Shown: piece after piece, positions 20,422 through 29,891 of the stretch
Layout of the letters: each line of letters opens with the position of its first letter
Position numbering within the stretch: the stretch's first letter is position 1
NCBI RefSeq assembly: GCF_008642355.1
Contig: NZ_CP029193.1
Location: 2,690,001-2,754,000, forward strand
DNA: 64,000 nucleotides
DNA from: Streptomyces venezuelae
Lineage (GTDB): Bacteria; Actinomycetota; Actinomycetes; Streptomycetales; Streptomycetaceae
Direction of reading: 5' to 3'
The notes under the pieces: generated by a model
What the model was told of the DNA's origin: nothing
The model's database searches: none
The model's input: only the letters and a program-made list of their open reading frames with translations
Position numbers and translations under genes: made by a program

Positions 20422-22989
20422 GTGCCCGGCATCAATCTGACCCGCGAAGAGGCGCAGCAGCGGGCGAAGCTGCTCACCGTTGACTCGTACGAGGTCGATC
20501 TCGACCTTTCCGGCGCGCAGGAGGGCGGCACCTACCGGTCCGTGACCACGGTGCGCTTCGACTCCGCGGAGGCGGGCGCCGAGACCTTCATCGACCTGGT
20601 GGCGCCCGCGGTCCACGAGGTCGTCCTGAACGGCCACGCCCTCGAGATCGGCGCGGTGTTCCGTGACTCGCGCATCGCGCTGCGGCACCTCCTGGAGGGC
20701 AGGAACGAGCTGCGGGTCGTCGCGGACTGCGAGTACACCAACACCGGCGAGGGCCTGCACCGCTTCGTCGACCCGGTCGACCAGCAGGCCTACCTGTACA
20801 CGCAGTTCGAGGTGCCGGACGCGCGCCGTGTCTTCGCGTCGTTCGAGCAGCCGGATCTGAAGGCGACGTTCCAGTTCACCGTGAAGGCGCCGAGCGGCTG
20901 GACGGTGATCTCCAACTCGCCGACGCCGGAGCCGAAGGACGACATCTGGACGTTCGAGCCGACGCCCCGCATGTCGACGTACGTGACGGCGCTGATCGTC
21001 GGCCCGTACCACTCGGTGCACTCGTCGTACGAGGGCCCGAACGGCCAGTCCGTGCCGCTCGGCATCTACTGCCGTCCCTCGCTCGCCGAGTTCCTCGACT
21101 CGGACGCGATCTTCGAGGTCACCCGGCAGGGCTTCGACTGGTTCCAGGAGAAGTTCGACTACGCGTACCCGTTCGCCAAGTACGACCAGCTGTTCGTGCC
21201 GGAGTTCAACGCGGGCGCGATGGAGAACGCGGGCGCGGTGACCATCCGCGACCAGTACGTGTTCCGTTCGAAGGTGACGGACGCGGCGTACGAGGTGCGG
21301 GCGGCGACGATCCTGCACGAGCTGGCCCACATGTGGTTCGGCGACCTCGTCACCATGGAGTGGTGGAACGACCTGTGGCTGAACGAGTCGTTCGCCACGT
21401 ACGCGGAGGCCGCCTGCCAGGCGTACGCGCCGAACTCGAAGTGGCCCCATTCGTGGACGACGTTCGCCAACTCCATGAAGACGTGGGCGTACCGGCAGGA
21501 CCAGCTGCCGTCCACGCACCCGATCATGGCCGACATCCGTGACCTGGACGACGTCCTGGTCAACTTCGACGGCATCACGTACGCGAAGGGCGCGAGCGTC
21601 CTGAAGCAGCTCGTCGCCTACGTGGGCGAGGACGAGTTCTTCCGGGGCGTCCAGGCGTACTTCAAGCGGCACGCGTTCGGCAACACGCGCCTGTCCGACC
21701 TGCTCGGCGCCCTTGAGGAGACCAGCGGCCGCGACCTGAAGACGTGGTCGAAGAAATGGCTGGAGACGGCGGGCATCAACGTCCTCCGCCCGGTCGTGGA
21801 CGTCGACACGAAGGGCGTCATCACGTCCTTCGCCGTCAAGCAGGAGGCCCCGGCCCTCCCCGAGGGCGCGAAGGGCGAACCGACGCTCCGCCCGCACCGC
21901 ATCGCCATCGGCTTCTACGACCTCGACGACGCGTCGGGCAAGCTGGTCCGCACGGACCGCGTGGAGCTGGACGTCGACGGCGAACTGACGGCGGTCGACG
22001 CGCTGGTCGGCAAGTCCCGTCCCGCGGTCATCCTCCTCAACGACGACGACCTGTCGTACGCGAAGGTCCGCCTCGACAGCGAGTCCCTCGCCTACGTCAC
22101 CGACCACATCGGCGACTTCGAGGCGTCGCTGCCGCGGGCGCTGTCGTGGGCGTCGGCGTGGGACATGACGCGCGACGCGGAACTCCCCACGCGCGACTAC
22201 CTCTCCCTGGTCCTGTCGGGCATCGGCAAGGAGTCCGACATCGGTGTCGTGCAGTCGCTGCACCGCCAGGTGAAGCTGGCGCTCGACCTGTACGCGGCGC
22301 CGGCGAGGCGGGACGAGGCGCTGGCGCGCTGGACGTCGGCGTCCCTCTCCCACCTTCGCTCGGCGGAGCCGGGCAGCGACCATCAGCTGGCGTGGGCGCG
22401 CGCGTTCGCGGCGACGGCGCGTACGGACGAGGAACTCGCCCTCCTGGAGGGCCTGCTGGACGGCTCGGAGACCGTGGACGGCCTCGCCGTCGACACGGAG
22501 CTCCGGTGGGCGTTCGTGGCGCGGCTCGCGGCGACCGGCCGCCTCGACGAGGCGGGCATCGCGGCGGAGCTCGAGCGGGACAAGACGGCCGCGGGTGAGC
22601 GGCACGCGGCGTACGCGCGGGCCGCGCGGCCCACGGAGGAGGCGAAGGCGGCGGCGTGGGCCTCCGTCGTCGAGTCCGACTCGCTGCCGAACGCGATCCA
22701 GGAGGCCGTGATCGGCGGCTTCGCCCAGACCGACCAGCGCGAACTCCTCGCTCCCTACGCGGAGAAGTTCTTCTCGGCGGTCAAGGCGGCGTGGGACTCG
22801 CGCTCCCACGAGATGGCGCAGCAGATCGCCGTCGGGCTCTACCCGTCGCTGCAGATCTCGCAGGGGACGCTGGACGCGACGGACGCGTGGCTTGCTTCGG
22901 CGGAGCCGTCGGCGGCGTTGCGGCGGCTGGTCACGGAGTCTCGGGCCGGTGTCGAACGCGCCCTGCGGGCACGGTCGGCGGATCTTTAA
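20422..22989 (+). CDS. pepN: Aminopeptidase N (M1 zinc metallopeptidase), copy 2
   Basis: An 855-residue cytosolic aminopeptidase with GAMEN (in NAGAMENAG) and the zinc motif HELAHMWFGD, with the third ligand Glu in LWLNESFATY. The GTG at 20422 follows GAGGAG by eight bases, the same layout as copy 1 at 2448. This copy has the canonical NESFAT motif, whereas copy 1 has KESFAD, so copy 2 is more likely the housekeeping enzyme. A hairpin terminator follows immediately. The pair suggests duplication with some specialisation. Confidence 0.95.
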   Translation: MPGINLTREEAQQRAKLLTVDSYEVDLDLSGAQEGGTYRSVTTVRFDSAEAGAETFIDLVAPAVHEVVLNGHALEIGAVFRDSRIALRHLLEGRNELRVVADCEYTNTGEGLHRFVDPVDQQAYLYTQFEVPDARRVFASFEQPDLKATFQFTVKAPSGWTVISNSPTPEPKDDIWTFEPTPRMSTYVTALIVGPYHSVHSSYEGPNGQSVPLGIYCRPSLAEFLDSDAIFEVTRQGFDWFQEKFDYAYPFAKYDQLFVPEFNAGAMENAGAVTIRDQYVFRSKVTDAAYEVRAATILHELAHMWFGDLVTMEWWNDLWLNESFATYAEAACQAYAPNSKWPHSWTTFANSMKTWAYRQDQLPSTHPIMADIRDLDDVLVNFDGITYAKGASVLKQLVAYVGEDEFFRGVQAYFKRHAFGNTRLSDLLGALEETSGRDLKTWSKKWLETAGINVLRPVVDVDTKGVITSFAVKQEAPALPEGAKGEPTLRPHRIAIGFYDLDDASGKLVRTDRVELDVDGELTAVDALVGKSRPAVILLNDDDLSYAKVRLDSESLAYVTDHIGDFEASLPRALSWASAWDMTRDAELPTRDYLSLVLSGIGKESDIGVVQSLHRQVKLALDLYAAPARRDEALARWTSASLSHLRSAEPGSDHQLAWARAFAATARTDEELALLEGLLDGSETVDGLAVDTELRWAFVARLAATGRLDEAGIAAELERDKTAAGERHAAYARAARPTEEAKAAAWASVVESDSLPNAIQEAVIGGFAQTDQRELLAPYAEKFFSAVKAAWDSRSHEMAQQIAVGLYPSLQISQGTLDATDAWLASAEPSAALRRLVTESRAGVERALRARSADL

Positions 22990-22997
22990 CCCCCGTC

Positions 22998-23034
22998 AGG
23001 GCGGGGCGCGCCACACCTGGCCGCGCCCCGCCCT
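22998..23034 (+). terminator. Terminator after pepN copy 2
   Basis: A perfect 13-bp GC-rich stem (22998-23010 with 23022-23034) has an 11-nt loop and starts 9 bp after the stop. There is no strong T-run. The rest of the gap to 23222 shows nothing I can name. Confidence 0.75.
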
Positions 23035-23222
23035 TGCGGCACGCCCCCGCTACGCGGCTCCTCCCGCACCCCCTCGCGCCGCCCCTCACCTGGCCGCTCG
23101 CGCGCCGCTCCCCGCGCCCCCGAACCACCCCCGGCCGACCGGTCTTCGTCGGGTGTCGGGGGTGGGTGGGGAAGCCCCGCGCGGAGCGCGGGGACCGGGG
23201 CCGGGCGGTGCCGGGGGAGTTT

Positions 23223-24134
23223 TCACCGGTCCCGACGAGGCACCGCTTCCCGCAACGCCACAAGCACACGCGACACCGCCACTCCCGTCGCCGCCCCACG
23301 ACGCACCGCGGCGATCACGTGGCGGGTGGGGTGGTCCTCGGTCAGCTCCCGCATCAGGACGCCGTCTCTGCGTACCGCCGCCATGCGGGGCACCAGCGCC
23401 ACCCCCATCCCCGCCTCCACCATCGCGAGGATCGACGTCCAGCCGGACGCCGAGTGGGCCTGGGTCGGTGTGAAGCCCGCCGCCTCGCAGGCGGCTCGGG
23501 TGATCTCGGACCAGGGGCCGCTGCCGCCGAAGATCCAGGGTTCGGCGGCCAGGGAGGCGAGGCGCAGGTCCGGCGCGGACGCCAGGCAGTGGTCGACCGG
23601 CAGCGCCACGTCCAGCGGGTCCGCGAGCAAGGACTCCCGCGTGAATCGCGTGTCCGCGTCCACCGCCGCCGGCGCCTGGACGGCCAGGGACAGGGCGATG
23701 TCGACCTCGCCCGCGGCGAGGAGCTCGTACGCCTGCGCCGCCTCGGTCTCCCGTACCCGCACGGAGATGCCCGGCGCCGCCCCCCGCAGCGCCCGCACCG
23801 CGGGGACGACCAGCGCGGGCACCGCGGTCGAGAACGCGCCGACCCGCACCTCCCCCGCCTCCCCCTGCACGTACGCCGTCAACTCCGCGTCCGCCTTCTC
23901 CAGTTGGGCGAAGACCGCCTCCGCGTGCCGCAGCACCAGGTGCGCCGCGTCGGTGAGGCGGACCCGGCGCCCGTGTGCCTCCAGAAGCGGTACGCCGAGC
24001 TGCTTCGCGAGATTGGACAGCTGCTGCGAGACCGCCGACGGCGTCATCTGCAGCGTCCGCGCCGTCGCCGTCACGGTCCCCCGCTCGCTCAACGTGCGCA
24101 GGATCTGCAGCTTCTTGATGTCCCACTCGCTCAT
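23223..24134 (-). CDS. LysR-family transcriptional regulator
   Basis: A 303-residue regulator whose winged helix reads TVTATARTLQMTPSAVSQ then QLSNLAKQLGVPLLE (residues 19-52), followed by a substrate-binding domain from about residue 90 (GEVRVGAFSTAV). I chose the ATG at 24134, matching the usual MSEWDIKKLQ start of this group. It lies 29 bp after the EamA transporter gene on the same strand, so the two are likely co-transcribed and the regulator may control exporter expression. Confidence 0.88.
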   Translation of the reverse strand: MSEWDIKKLQILRTLSERGTVTATARTLQMTPSAVSQQLSNLAKQLGVPLLEAHGRRVRLTDAAHLVLRHAEAVFAQLEKADAELTAYVQGEAGEVRVGAFSTAVPALVVPAVRALRGAAPGISVRVRETEAAQAYELLAAGEVDIALSLAVQAPAAVDADTRFTRESLLADPLDVALPVDHCLASAPDLRLASLAAEPWIFGGSGPWSEITRAACEAAGFTPTQAHSASGWTSILAMVEAGMGVALVPRMAAVRRDGVLMRELTEDHPTRHVIAAVRRGAATGVAVSRVLVALREAVPRRDR

Positions 24135-24163
24135 GAGCCCAACGTACCGACTGGTCAGGAGCA

Positions 24164-25093
24164 TTACCTCGTGCGGGCCGCGCCGAGCACCACGCCGCCC
24201 AGGATCAGCCCCATGCACAGCACCTGCAGCCACCCCATCCCCTCGCCGAGCACCGCGAAGGAGAGCAGGGCCACGCAGACCGGCTGGAGGTAGTAGACGA
24301 CCCCGGCGCGGGCCGCGCCGATGATCGAGATCGCCTTGTTCCAGGCGAAGAACGCGATCGCCGAGGACACCACGCCCACGTAGAGGAGCGGGGACACCGT
24401 GCCGACGGTCGGCTCGAAGCCGCCCTGGAGCACGTAGCTCGCCATGTGGACCGGAAGCAGCATCACCGCGCCCAGCACGAACGTCGAGAAGAGGAACGGG
24501 AGTCCTTCGATCTCCTTGGGCTTGCGCTTGAGCAGTGCGCTGTACGAGCCGAAGGAGAGCGCCGCCGCGATGATCCAGAGGTCACCGACCGCGAAGTCCA
24601 TGGTGAGCGAGCCCTTGCCGACCAGGAGCAGGACTCCCGCGCAGGCGACGAGCATGCCGGTCACGCGCCGCGCGCCGAGCCTCGCGCCGCCGAGCCGTTC
24701 GTGGACGGCCATCAGGACCGGCGACGCGGCCATGATCATGCCCATGTTGCCCGCGGTGGTCGTCATGCCGGCCTGGTTGACGAGGGTGTTGTAGACGGTG
24801 ACGCCCAGCAGGGACGCGACGAGCAGGAACTTGGCGTGCTCGCGCAGTACGTGCCGTTGGCGCCAGGTCCGCCTCGCCGCGAACGGCGCGACCGCGGCGA
24901 TGGCGATGATCCAGCGCCAGAACGCGTGCTGGATGGGCGGCACGCTGTCGTGCAGGGCGCGGGAGGTGACGAAGCTGCCCGACCAGACGACGGTGGCGAG
25001 GGCCGCGAGGGCGAGCCCGACGCCGATGGGTCGCGCGGCCGTCCTCGCGGCGGCCGGTGCGGTGTGTGCGGGGGTCCGGTCCAGGACTGCCAC
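24164..25093 (-). CDS. EamA/DMT-family transporter
   Basis: A 309-residue membrane protein of ten predicted helices built from two EamA repeats of five helices (first about residues 25-150, second about 165-305). It contains the family's VVWSGSFVTSRAL and SSAIAFFAWNKAI stretches. These proteins commonly export amino acids or metabolites. The start is a GTG at 25093 with GGATA nearby, so initiation may be weak. It leads a probable two-gene unit with the LysR gene. Confidence 0.88.
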   Translation of the reverse strand: MAVLDRTPAHTAPAAARTAARPIGVGLALAALATVVWSGSFVTSRALHDSVPPIQHAFWRWIIAIAAVAPFAARRTWRQRHVLREHAKFLLVASLLGVTVYNTLVNQAGMTTTAGNMGMIMAASPVLMAVHERLGGARLGARRVTGMLVACAGVLLLVGKGSLTMDFAVGDLWIIAAALSFGSYSALLKRKPKEIEGLPFLFSTFVLGAVMLLPVHMASYVLQGGFEPTVGTVSPLLYVGVVSSAIAFFAWNKAISIIGAARAGVVYYLQPVCVALLSFAVLGEGMGWLQVLCMGLILGGVVLGAARTR

Positions 25094-25223
25094 GGGGTAT
25101 CCCTTGCCTCTCTCCCCGCCGCGGCGGGGACTCGGTGCGTTGCGGGACTACCGTGCCACCCGTACACCAATCAGGTCCATCGAATCTTTTCGGTGATTCG
25201 ATTCAGGAAAACTGAAAGGTACG

Positions 25224-25251
25224 CTCCTTCTTCCTTCTTCCTTCTTCCTCC
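25224..25251. repeat. Pyrimidine-only tract with a CTTCTTC-like repeat
   Basis: A 28-nt run of only C and T with a repeating cttcttc pattern lies just after the end of the broken monooxygenase gene (it is purine-only on the transcribed strand). It is low-complexity and unlike its surroundings; no role is evident. Confidence 0.6.
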
Positions 25252-25255
25252 GCCC

Positions 25256-26680
25256 TCACCCCGGCTGCCACCCCTCCGCCGCCCACGCCACATATCCGTC
25301 AGGCCGCACCAGAACCGTCGTGCGGCGTCCGCTCGACCAGTGGGTCTGGACCGTCCCGTCCGGCGACTCACCCTTCCCGCCACTCTCGCCCCGGGGCGAG
25401 ATGAGGACGAACTCGCCCGCGCGCAGGATCGCGTAGAGGCGGCCCTCCGCGAGTGCGACGTCCGGGACGCGGCGGCCGGTCAGGGGATGCGCACCCCGGG
25501 GAGCCGGGTACTTGATGCCGATGCCGGTGATCTGGCCCGCCGCCCCGGCGCGCACCGCGGGCACGGCGTTGGCGAAGGCGGCCAGGGCGGTGCGGGCCGC
25601 GCGCGTCCACGGGCGCTTGGCCATCGCGAGCCTGACGAGCCCGCCGCTGCTGCGGAGCACCGTCCGGCCGACGGGGTGCCGCTCGGCCTCGTAGGTGTCC
25701 AGGAGGCCGTCCGGGGCGCGGCCCTGGACGGCTCGGGCCAGCTTCCAGCTCAGGTTCGCGGCGTCCTGCAGCCCGGTGTTCATGCCCTGGCCGCCCGCCG
25801 GGGAGTGGACGTGCGCGGCGTCCCCGGCGAGGAAGACGCGGCCCACGCGTTAGGCGGGCGCCTGGCGTTCGTCGCTGTGGAAGCGGGACATCCAGCGGGC
25901 GTCATGCATGCCGAAGTCACGGCCGAGCGCCTGCCGGACGATGCCCTTGACCTCGTCGAGGGCGAGCGGCTCGCTGTCGGGGACGTTCCGCGAGCGGTCC
26001 CAGCCGATGACGCGGTGGTAGCCGTCGGCGAAGGGCGCGATGAAGGCGAACGCGTCGCCGTCGGCGTTGACGGTGATCAGCGACTCCGGGGGCTCGGCGA
26101 GCCGGACGTCCGCGAGGACGAGCGAGCGGATGACGGACCTGCCGGGGAAGGGCAGGCCGACGGCGGCACGCACACCGCTGCGCAGTCCGTCGGCCCCGAC
26201 GACGTACGCGGCGCGCAGCGTCCCGGGTCCGCCACCGGTACCCGGGCCGCGGAGTTCGAGCGTGACGCCGTCCGCGTCCTGCGTGAGCCCCGCGACCTCG
26301 GTCTCGTACGCGAAGCGCACCCCCGCCTCCACCGCCCGGCGCTCCAGGGCGCGCTCGACCTCGTACTGCGGGAGCACGAGGATGTGCCGGAAGCGCGAGC
26401 GGAGCTGGGTCAGGTCGAGCGCGAGGCGGTCGAAGAGGCGCAGGTCGGCGAGCGGCTCGCCCTTGGCCTCCAGCTCGTCGGCGAGACCCCGCGCGTCCAG
26501 CTGCTCCAGGGTGCGGGCGTGCACGACCATCGCCCGCGAGAGGTTGCTGATGCCGGGCGCGCGCTTCTCGACGAGGGTGACGGGGACGCCCGCGGCGGCG
26601 AGGTCCCCGGCGAGGAGCAGTCCGGTGGGGCCCGCGCCGACGACCACGACGGTGCTGTCGGTCGTACTGGTACTGGTCAT
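25256..26680 (-). pseudogene. FAD-dependent aromatic monooxygenase interrupted by one in-frame TAA
   Basis: The reading frame from the ATG at 26680 encodes a class A flavin hydroxylase: VVVVGAGPTGLLLAGDLAAA at the FAD site, VVGADGLRSGVR in the middle, then DERQAPA. At that point there is a TAA (25850-25852). Reading continues in the same frame with RVGRVFLAGDAAHVHSP, the ribityl-binding motif. Family members usually have a Tyr there (APAYRVGRV), so one TAC or TAT to TAA change explains the break. The rest looks intact to 25256. If real, the product is about 276 residues without the GD motif and surely inactive. Sequencing error is the main alternative. It is divergent from a TetR gene and likely its target. 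Confidence 0.85.
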
Positions 26681-26724
26681 GACGGCCTCCCTGATGCCGG
26701 CCGAGTCAGCCGAGTCAGCTGGTG

Positions 26725-26821
26725 CCAACGCTCGTTGGTCAACACTTGTTGGCCAACGTAGGGCCGCAGCCATGGGCTGTCAACGGTTGTTGGCCCACGC
26801 ATGTTGGCCTACGCTTGTTGG
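26725..26821. promoter_or_regulatory. Array of 14-bp palindromic operators between the monooxygenase and TetR genes
   Basis: Five copies of a 14-bp inverted repeat of the type yCaACGctTGTTGG are visible: 26725-26738 (perfect CCAACG-CT-CGTTGG), 26739-26752, 26780-26793, 26794-26807 and 26808-26821. A half-site block follows the second (26753-26766), and a 13-bp palindrome CAGCC-ATG-GGCTG fills 26767-26779. Copies abut end to end, giving 14-bp periodicity over 97 bp. The array reaches within one base of the TetR start. It is the obvious binding region of that TetR protein for autoregulation and control of the monooxygenase; binding itself is inferred. Confidence 0.8.
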
Positions 26822-26822
26822 C

Positions 26823-27401
26823 ATGACGGAGAGAGTCACGGACCAGTCCCCCCGCCGCTCGGACACCACCCGCGCCGGCATCCTCGCGGCGGCCCGCGAG
26901 CGCTTCGCCGCGGACGGGTACGAACGGGCGACGATCCGCGCCATCGCCAAGGACGCGCGCATCGACCCGTCGATGGTGATGCGCTACTACGGCAACAAGG
27001 AGGGGCTGTTCGCCGCGGCCACCTCGGTGGACCTGCGGCTGCCGGACGTCGGCCGGGTGCCGCGCGCGGAGGTGGGCAGGGTGCTCGTGCGGCACTTCCT
27101 CGCCGTCTGGGAGGGGGACGGGGTGCTCACGGCGCTGCTTCGCGTGGGCATCACCAACGACGCGGGGGCCGAGCGCATGCGGGCCGTCTTCGCCGAGCAG
27201 CTGCTGCCGGTGGCGCGTGAGGTCTGCCCCGACCCCGCCGAGGCGCCGGGCCGGGTCGCGCTCTGCGCGTCACAGCTCCTCGGACTCGCCCTGACGCGGT
27301 ACGTGCTGCGGTTCCCGCCGTCGGCGGCGCTGACGCAGGAGGAGATCACGGACTGGCTGGCGCCGACGCTCCAGCGCTATCTGACAGCCGAGCGGCCGTG
27401 A
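26823..27401 (+). CDS. TetR-family transcriptional regulator
   Basis: A 192-residue repressor. The HTH domain is complete: AGILAAARERFAADGYERAT, then IRAIAKDARIDPSMVMRYYG and NKEGLFAAA (residues 17-65). The C-terminal ligand domain is of the TetR_C family seen in many Streptomyces proteins (AERMRAVFAEQLLP). No ribosome binding site precedes the ATG, because the last 14-bp operator abuts it, so the message is probably leaderless and tightly autorepressed. Its likely second target is the broken divergent monooxygenase gene. A strong bidirectional terminator follows. Confidence 0.92.
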   Translation: MTERVTDQSPRRSDTTRAGILAAARERFAADGYERATIRAIAKDARIDPSMVMRYYGNKEGLFAAATSVDLRLPDVGRVPRAEVGRVLVRHFLAVWEGDGVLTALLRVGITNDAGAERMRAVFAEQLLPVAREVCPDPAEAPGRVALCASQLLGLALTRYVLRFPPSAALTQEEITDWLAPTLQRYLTAERP

Positions 27402-27418
27402 GCGCAGGCGCACCCGAG

Positions 27419-27481
27419 CACGCCGAAGGCACCCTGCGACGACGTACTGACGAACGTGCGCGGCAGGGTGCCTTCGGCGTG
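27419..27481. terminator. Long bidirectional terminator hairpin
   Basis: A perfect 19-bp stem (27419-27437 with 27463-27481) has a 25-nt loop and lies between the TetR gene and the convergent small membrane protein gene. There is no T-run; its length and place suggest it ends both transcripts. Confidence 0.8.
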
Positions 27482-27510
27482 AAGTGGTGCGGGAGTGCGA
27501 GCGGGGCGGG

Positions 27511-27750
27511 TCAGCCCTGCTTCTGCTGCTTCCGGGACTTGTCGCCGACCATCACGAGGCCCGCGATCACCAGGAACAGCACGATGGGCGCGGCGACGTA
27601 CAGGCCGAGCGTGTCGATGACGCTCAGGCCGGGGCCCGGGTCGTCACCGTCGTCGCGCACGGCCGCGAGGGCGGGGGACGACATGAGCAGCATCATCAGC
27701 GTCGTGCCGGAGGCCAGGGCGCCGGCGCGCAGTGCGTTCTTCTTGTCCAC
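27511..27750 (-). CDS. Small two-helix membrane protein of unknown function
   Basis: A 79-residue protein starting at a GTG (27750). It has an N-terminal hydrophobic or signal-like helix (about residues 10-27, ending in SSPALAA), a short acidic linker DDGDDPGPG, a second transmembrane helix (about 45-67) and a basic tail KSRKQQKQG. I recall similar small proteins next to malQ in other Streptomyces, which supports it being a real gene. No ribosome binding site is obvious. It lies 20 bp after malQ on the same strand. Function unknown. Confidence 0.7.
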   Translation of the reverse strand: MDKKNALRAGALASGTTLMMLLMSSPALAAVRDDGDDPGPGLSVIDTLGLYVAAPIVLFLVIAGLVMVGDKSRKQQKQG

Positions 27751-27770
27751 GGTGCCAACGTAGCGAACTC

Positions 27771-29891
27771 CTAAACGGGGTGCGCGCCCGGGGGTGCCGT
27801 ACGGGCGCCTTCGCCCCGGAAGACCGCCATGAGGGCGTGCAGGCGCGGAGAGTCGGCGAGGTCTTCGAGGGTGACGGGGCGTCCGGCGGCGTCGGCGACG
27901 GGCAGCCGCCAGTTGGGGTACTGGTCCCAGGTGCCGGGGAGGTTCTGCGGGCGGCGGTCGCCGACGGCGTCGGGGAGCCAGATGCCGATCATGCGGGCCG
28001 GGGTGGCGAGCAGGAACCGGTGCACGGCACGGATCTCGTCCTCCTCGCAGCCGACGCCGCCGGGCAGCATCCCGAGCCGGGAGAGCACCCCGAGCCATTC
28101 GTGCACGTCGGCGGCGGCCTCGGCCCGTTCCTGCGCGAGGGGCCGGGTCAACAGGCCGAGGTCATGACGGAGTTGGACGTGTTCGCCGGTGAGGCGGGCG
28201 GCGGTCGGGGGCAGGTCGTGCGTGGTGGCGGTGGCCACGCAGTCGGCGCGCCAGGCATCGGCGGGCAGCGGGCGGCCGGTGTCCTCCCAGTCCCGTTCGA
28301 ACCAGAGCACGGAGGTGCCGAGCACCCCGTGCTCGCGCAGCGTCTCGCGGACGCCGGGCTCGACGGTGCCGAGGTCCTCGCCGATGACGAGGGCGTCGGC
28401 ACGGTGCGCCTCCAGGACGAGGACGGCGAGCATCGCCTCGGCGTCGTAGTGGACGTACGTCCCCTCGGTGGGCTCGCGGCCCTCGGGGATCCACCACAGC
28501 CGGAACAGGCCCATGACGTGGTCGATGCGGAGCGCGCCCGCGTTGCGGAGCAGGCCGCGCAGGAGGGCGCGGTACGGGGCGTAGCCGGACTCGGCGAGCC
28601 GGTCGGGGCGCCACGGCGGCAGGCCCCAGTCCTGGCCGCGCGCGTTGAAGGCGTCGGGCGGGGCGCCGACGGACATGCGCGGGGCGAAGTGCCGCTGCTG
28701 GGCCCAGGCGTCGGCGCCGCCGGGGTGCACGCCGACGGCGAGGTCGTGGACGAGGCCGATGTCCATGCCCGCTTCCCGGGCGGTGCGCTGGGCGGTGGCG
28801 AGCTGGGTGTCGGTGAGCCAGGCGAGGCGGCAGTGGAAGTCGACGCGGTCCATCGCCTCGCGGCGGGCGCGGGCGGTGCCGGGTGAGGCCGGGTCGCGCA
28901 GGGCGGCCGGCCAGGAGTGCCAGTCGGGGCCGTGGGTCTCGGCGAGGGCGTTCCAGGTGGCGTGGTCCTCCAGAGCGGTGCCCTGTTCGGCCAGGAAAGC
29001 GTTGTAGGCGGCGCGGCGGCCGGGGCCGAGGGGCACCTCGTGGAGCAGCACTTCGAGGGCTTCGCGCTTGAGGGCCCAGACGGCGTCGCGGTCGATGAGC
29101 GCGTCGTGCCGGAGCACGGAGTCCCGCAGCAGCCCGGCCCTCCGGACCAGCTCGTCGACCCGGTCGCGGGCGTCCCCGGTCAGGTACGCGTATTCGGGGA
29201 TCGCCTCGACGCGCAGGTGCACGGGGTCGGGGAAGCGGCGGGACGAGGGGCGGTAGGGGGAGGGGTCGCTGCCGGGCCCGTCCGGTGGGTTCGGCACGGC
29301 GGCGTGCAACGGATTGACCTGCACGAAGCCGGTCCCGAGGGTCCGGCAGGACCAGCCGGCGAGTTCGGCGAGGTCACCGAGGTCCCCCATGCCCCAGGAG
29401 CGCCGGGAGAGCAGCGAGTAGAGCTGTACGAGGAGGCCGTGCGTGCGCCGCCCCGGCGTTCTGACGCGCCGGGGGGCGACGACGAGGTGCGCGGTACCGG
29501 TCGGGGTACCGGGGTCCCGGCTCCGCACGTGGAGGCGGTGGATGCCGAAGGGCAGGGCCTCGGGGAGCGTGTCCGTGGGCGCCTCCCACTCGACCGCCGC
29601 GCCGCCGCCCTCCGGCTCCACCCGCACCCGCGTCCCCGGCGGCAGTGCCGCGAGCGGCGGGGGCAGGGGGCCGTCCGTCCACGCCACCACGGTCGGTGGC
29701 AGCGGGCGGGCGGCCCGCTCTGCCTCGCGCGCCGCCAGCGCCGCACGGGCCGCCTCCGGAGTGCTCGCGTCCACACCCAGCGCGGCCAGCGCGGCGATCA
29801 CCGCGGTGTCGGCGGCGGGGACGGTGCGCCCCGGGGACGGGGAGTAGGAGGTGGCCACGCCGTATGCGGCGGCCAGCCGGGAAAGGGCCAT
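27771..29891 (-). CDS. malQ: 4-alpha-glucanotransferase (amylomaltase, GH77)
   Basis: A 706-residue cytosolic enzyme that transfers alpha-1,4-glucan segments in maltodextrin and glycogen metabolism. The GH77 catalytic residues appear in order: nucleophile Asp in LRIDHVMGLFRLWW, acid/base Glu in VIGEDLGTVEP and the transition-state Asp in TTHDLPPTAARL. The N-terminal extension of about 150 residues is usual in actinobacteria. The ATG at 29889-29891 overlaps the stop of the small upstream peptide gene as TGATG, so translation is coupled to it. A small membrane protein gene follows. Confidence 0.95.
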   Translation of the reverse strand: MALSRLAAAYGVATSYSPSPGRTVPAADTAVIAALAALGVDASTPEAARAALAAREAERAARPLPPTVVAWTDGPLPPPLAALPPGTRVRVEPEGGGAAVEWEAPTDTLPEALPFGIHRLHVRSRDPGTPTGTAHLVVAPRRVRTPGRRTHGLLVQLYSLLSRRSWGMGDLGDLAELAGWSCRTLGTGFVQVNPLHAAVPNPPDGPGSDPSPYRPSSRRFPDPVHLRVEAIPEYAYLTGDARDRVDELVRRAGLLRDSVLRHDALIDRDAVWALKREALEVLLHEVPLGPGRRAAYNAFLAEQGTALEDHATWNALAETHGPDWHSWPAALRDPASPGTARARREAMDRVDFHCRLAWLTDTQLATAQRTAREAGMDIGLVHDLAVGVHPGGADAWAQQRHFAPRMSVGAPPDAFNARGQDWGLPPWRPDRLAESGYAPYRALLRGLLRNAGALRIDHVMGLFRLWWIPEGREPTEGTYVHYDAEAMLAVLVLEAHRADALVIGEDLGTVEPGVRETLREHGVLGTSVLWFERDWEDTGRPLPADAWRADCVATATTHDLPPTAARLTGEHVQLRHDLGLLTRPLAQERAEAAADVHEWLGVLSRLGMLPGGVGCEEDEIRAVHRFLLATPARMIGIWLPDAVGDRRPQNLPGTWDQYPNWRLPVADAAGRPVTLEDLADSPRLHALMAVFRGEGARTAPPGAHPV

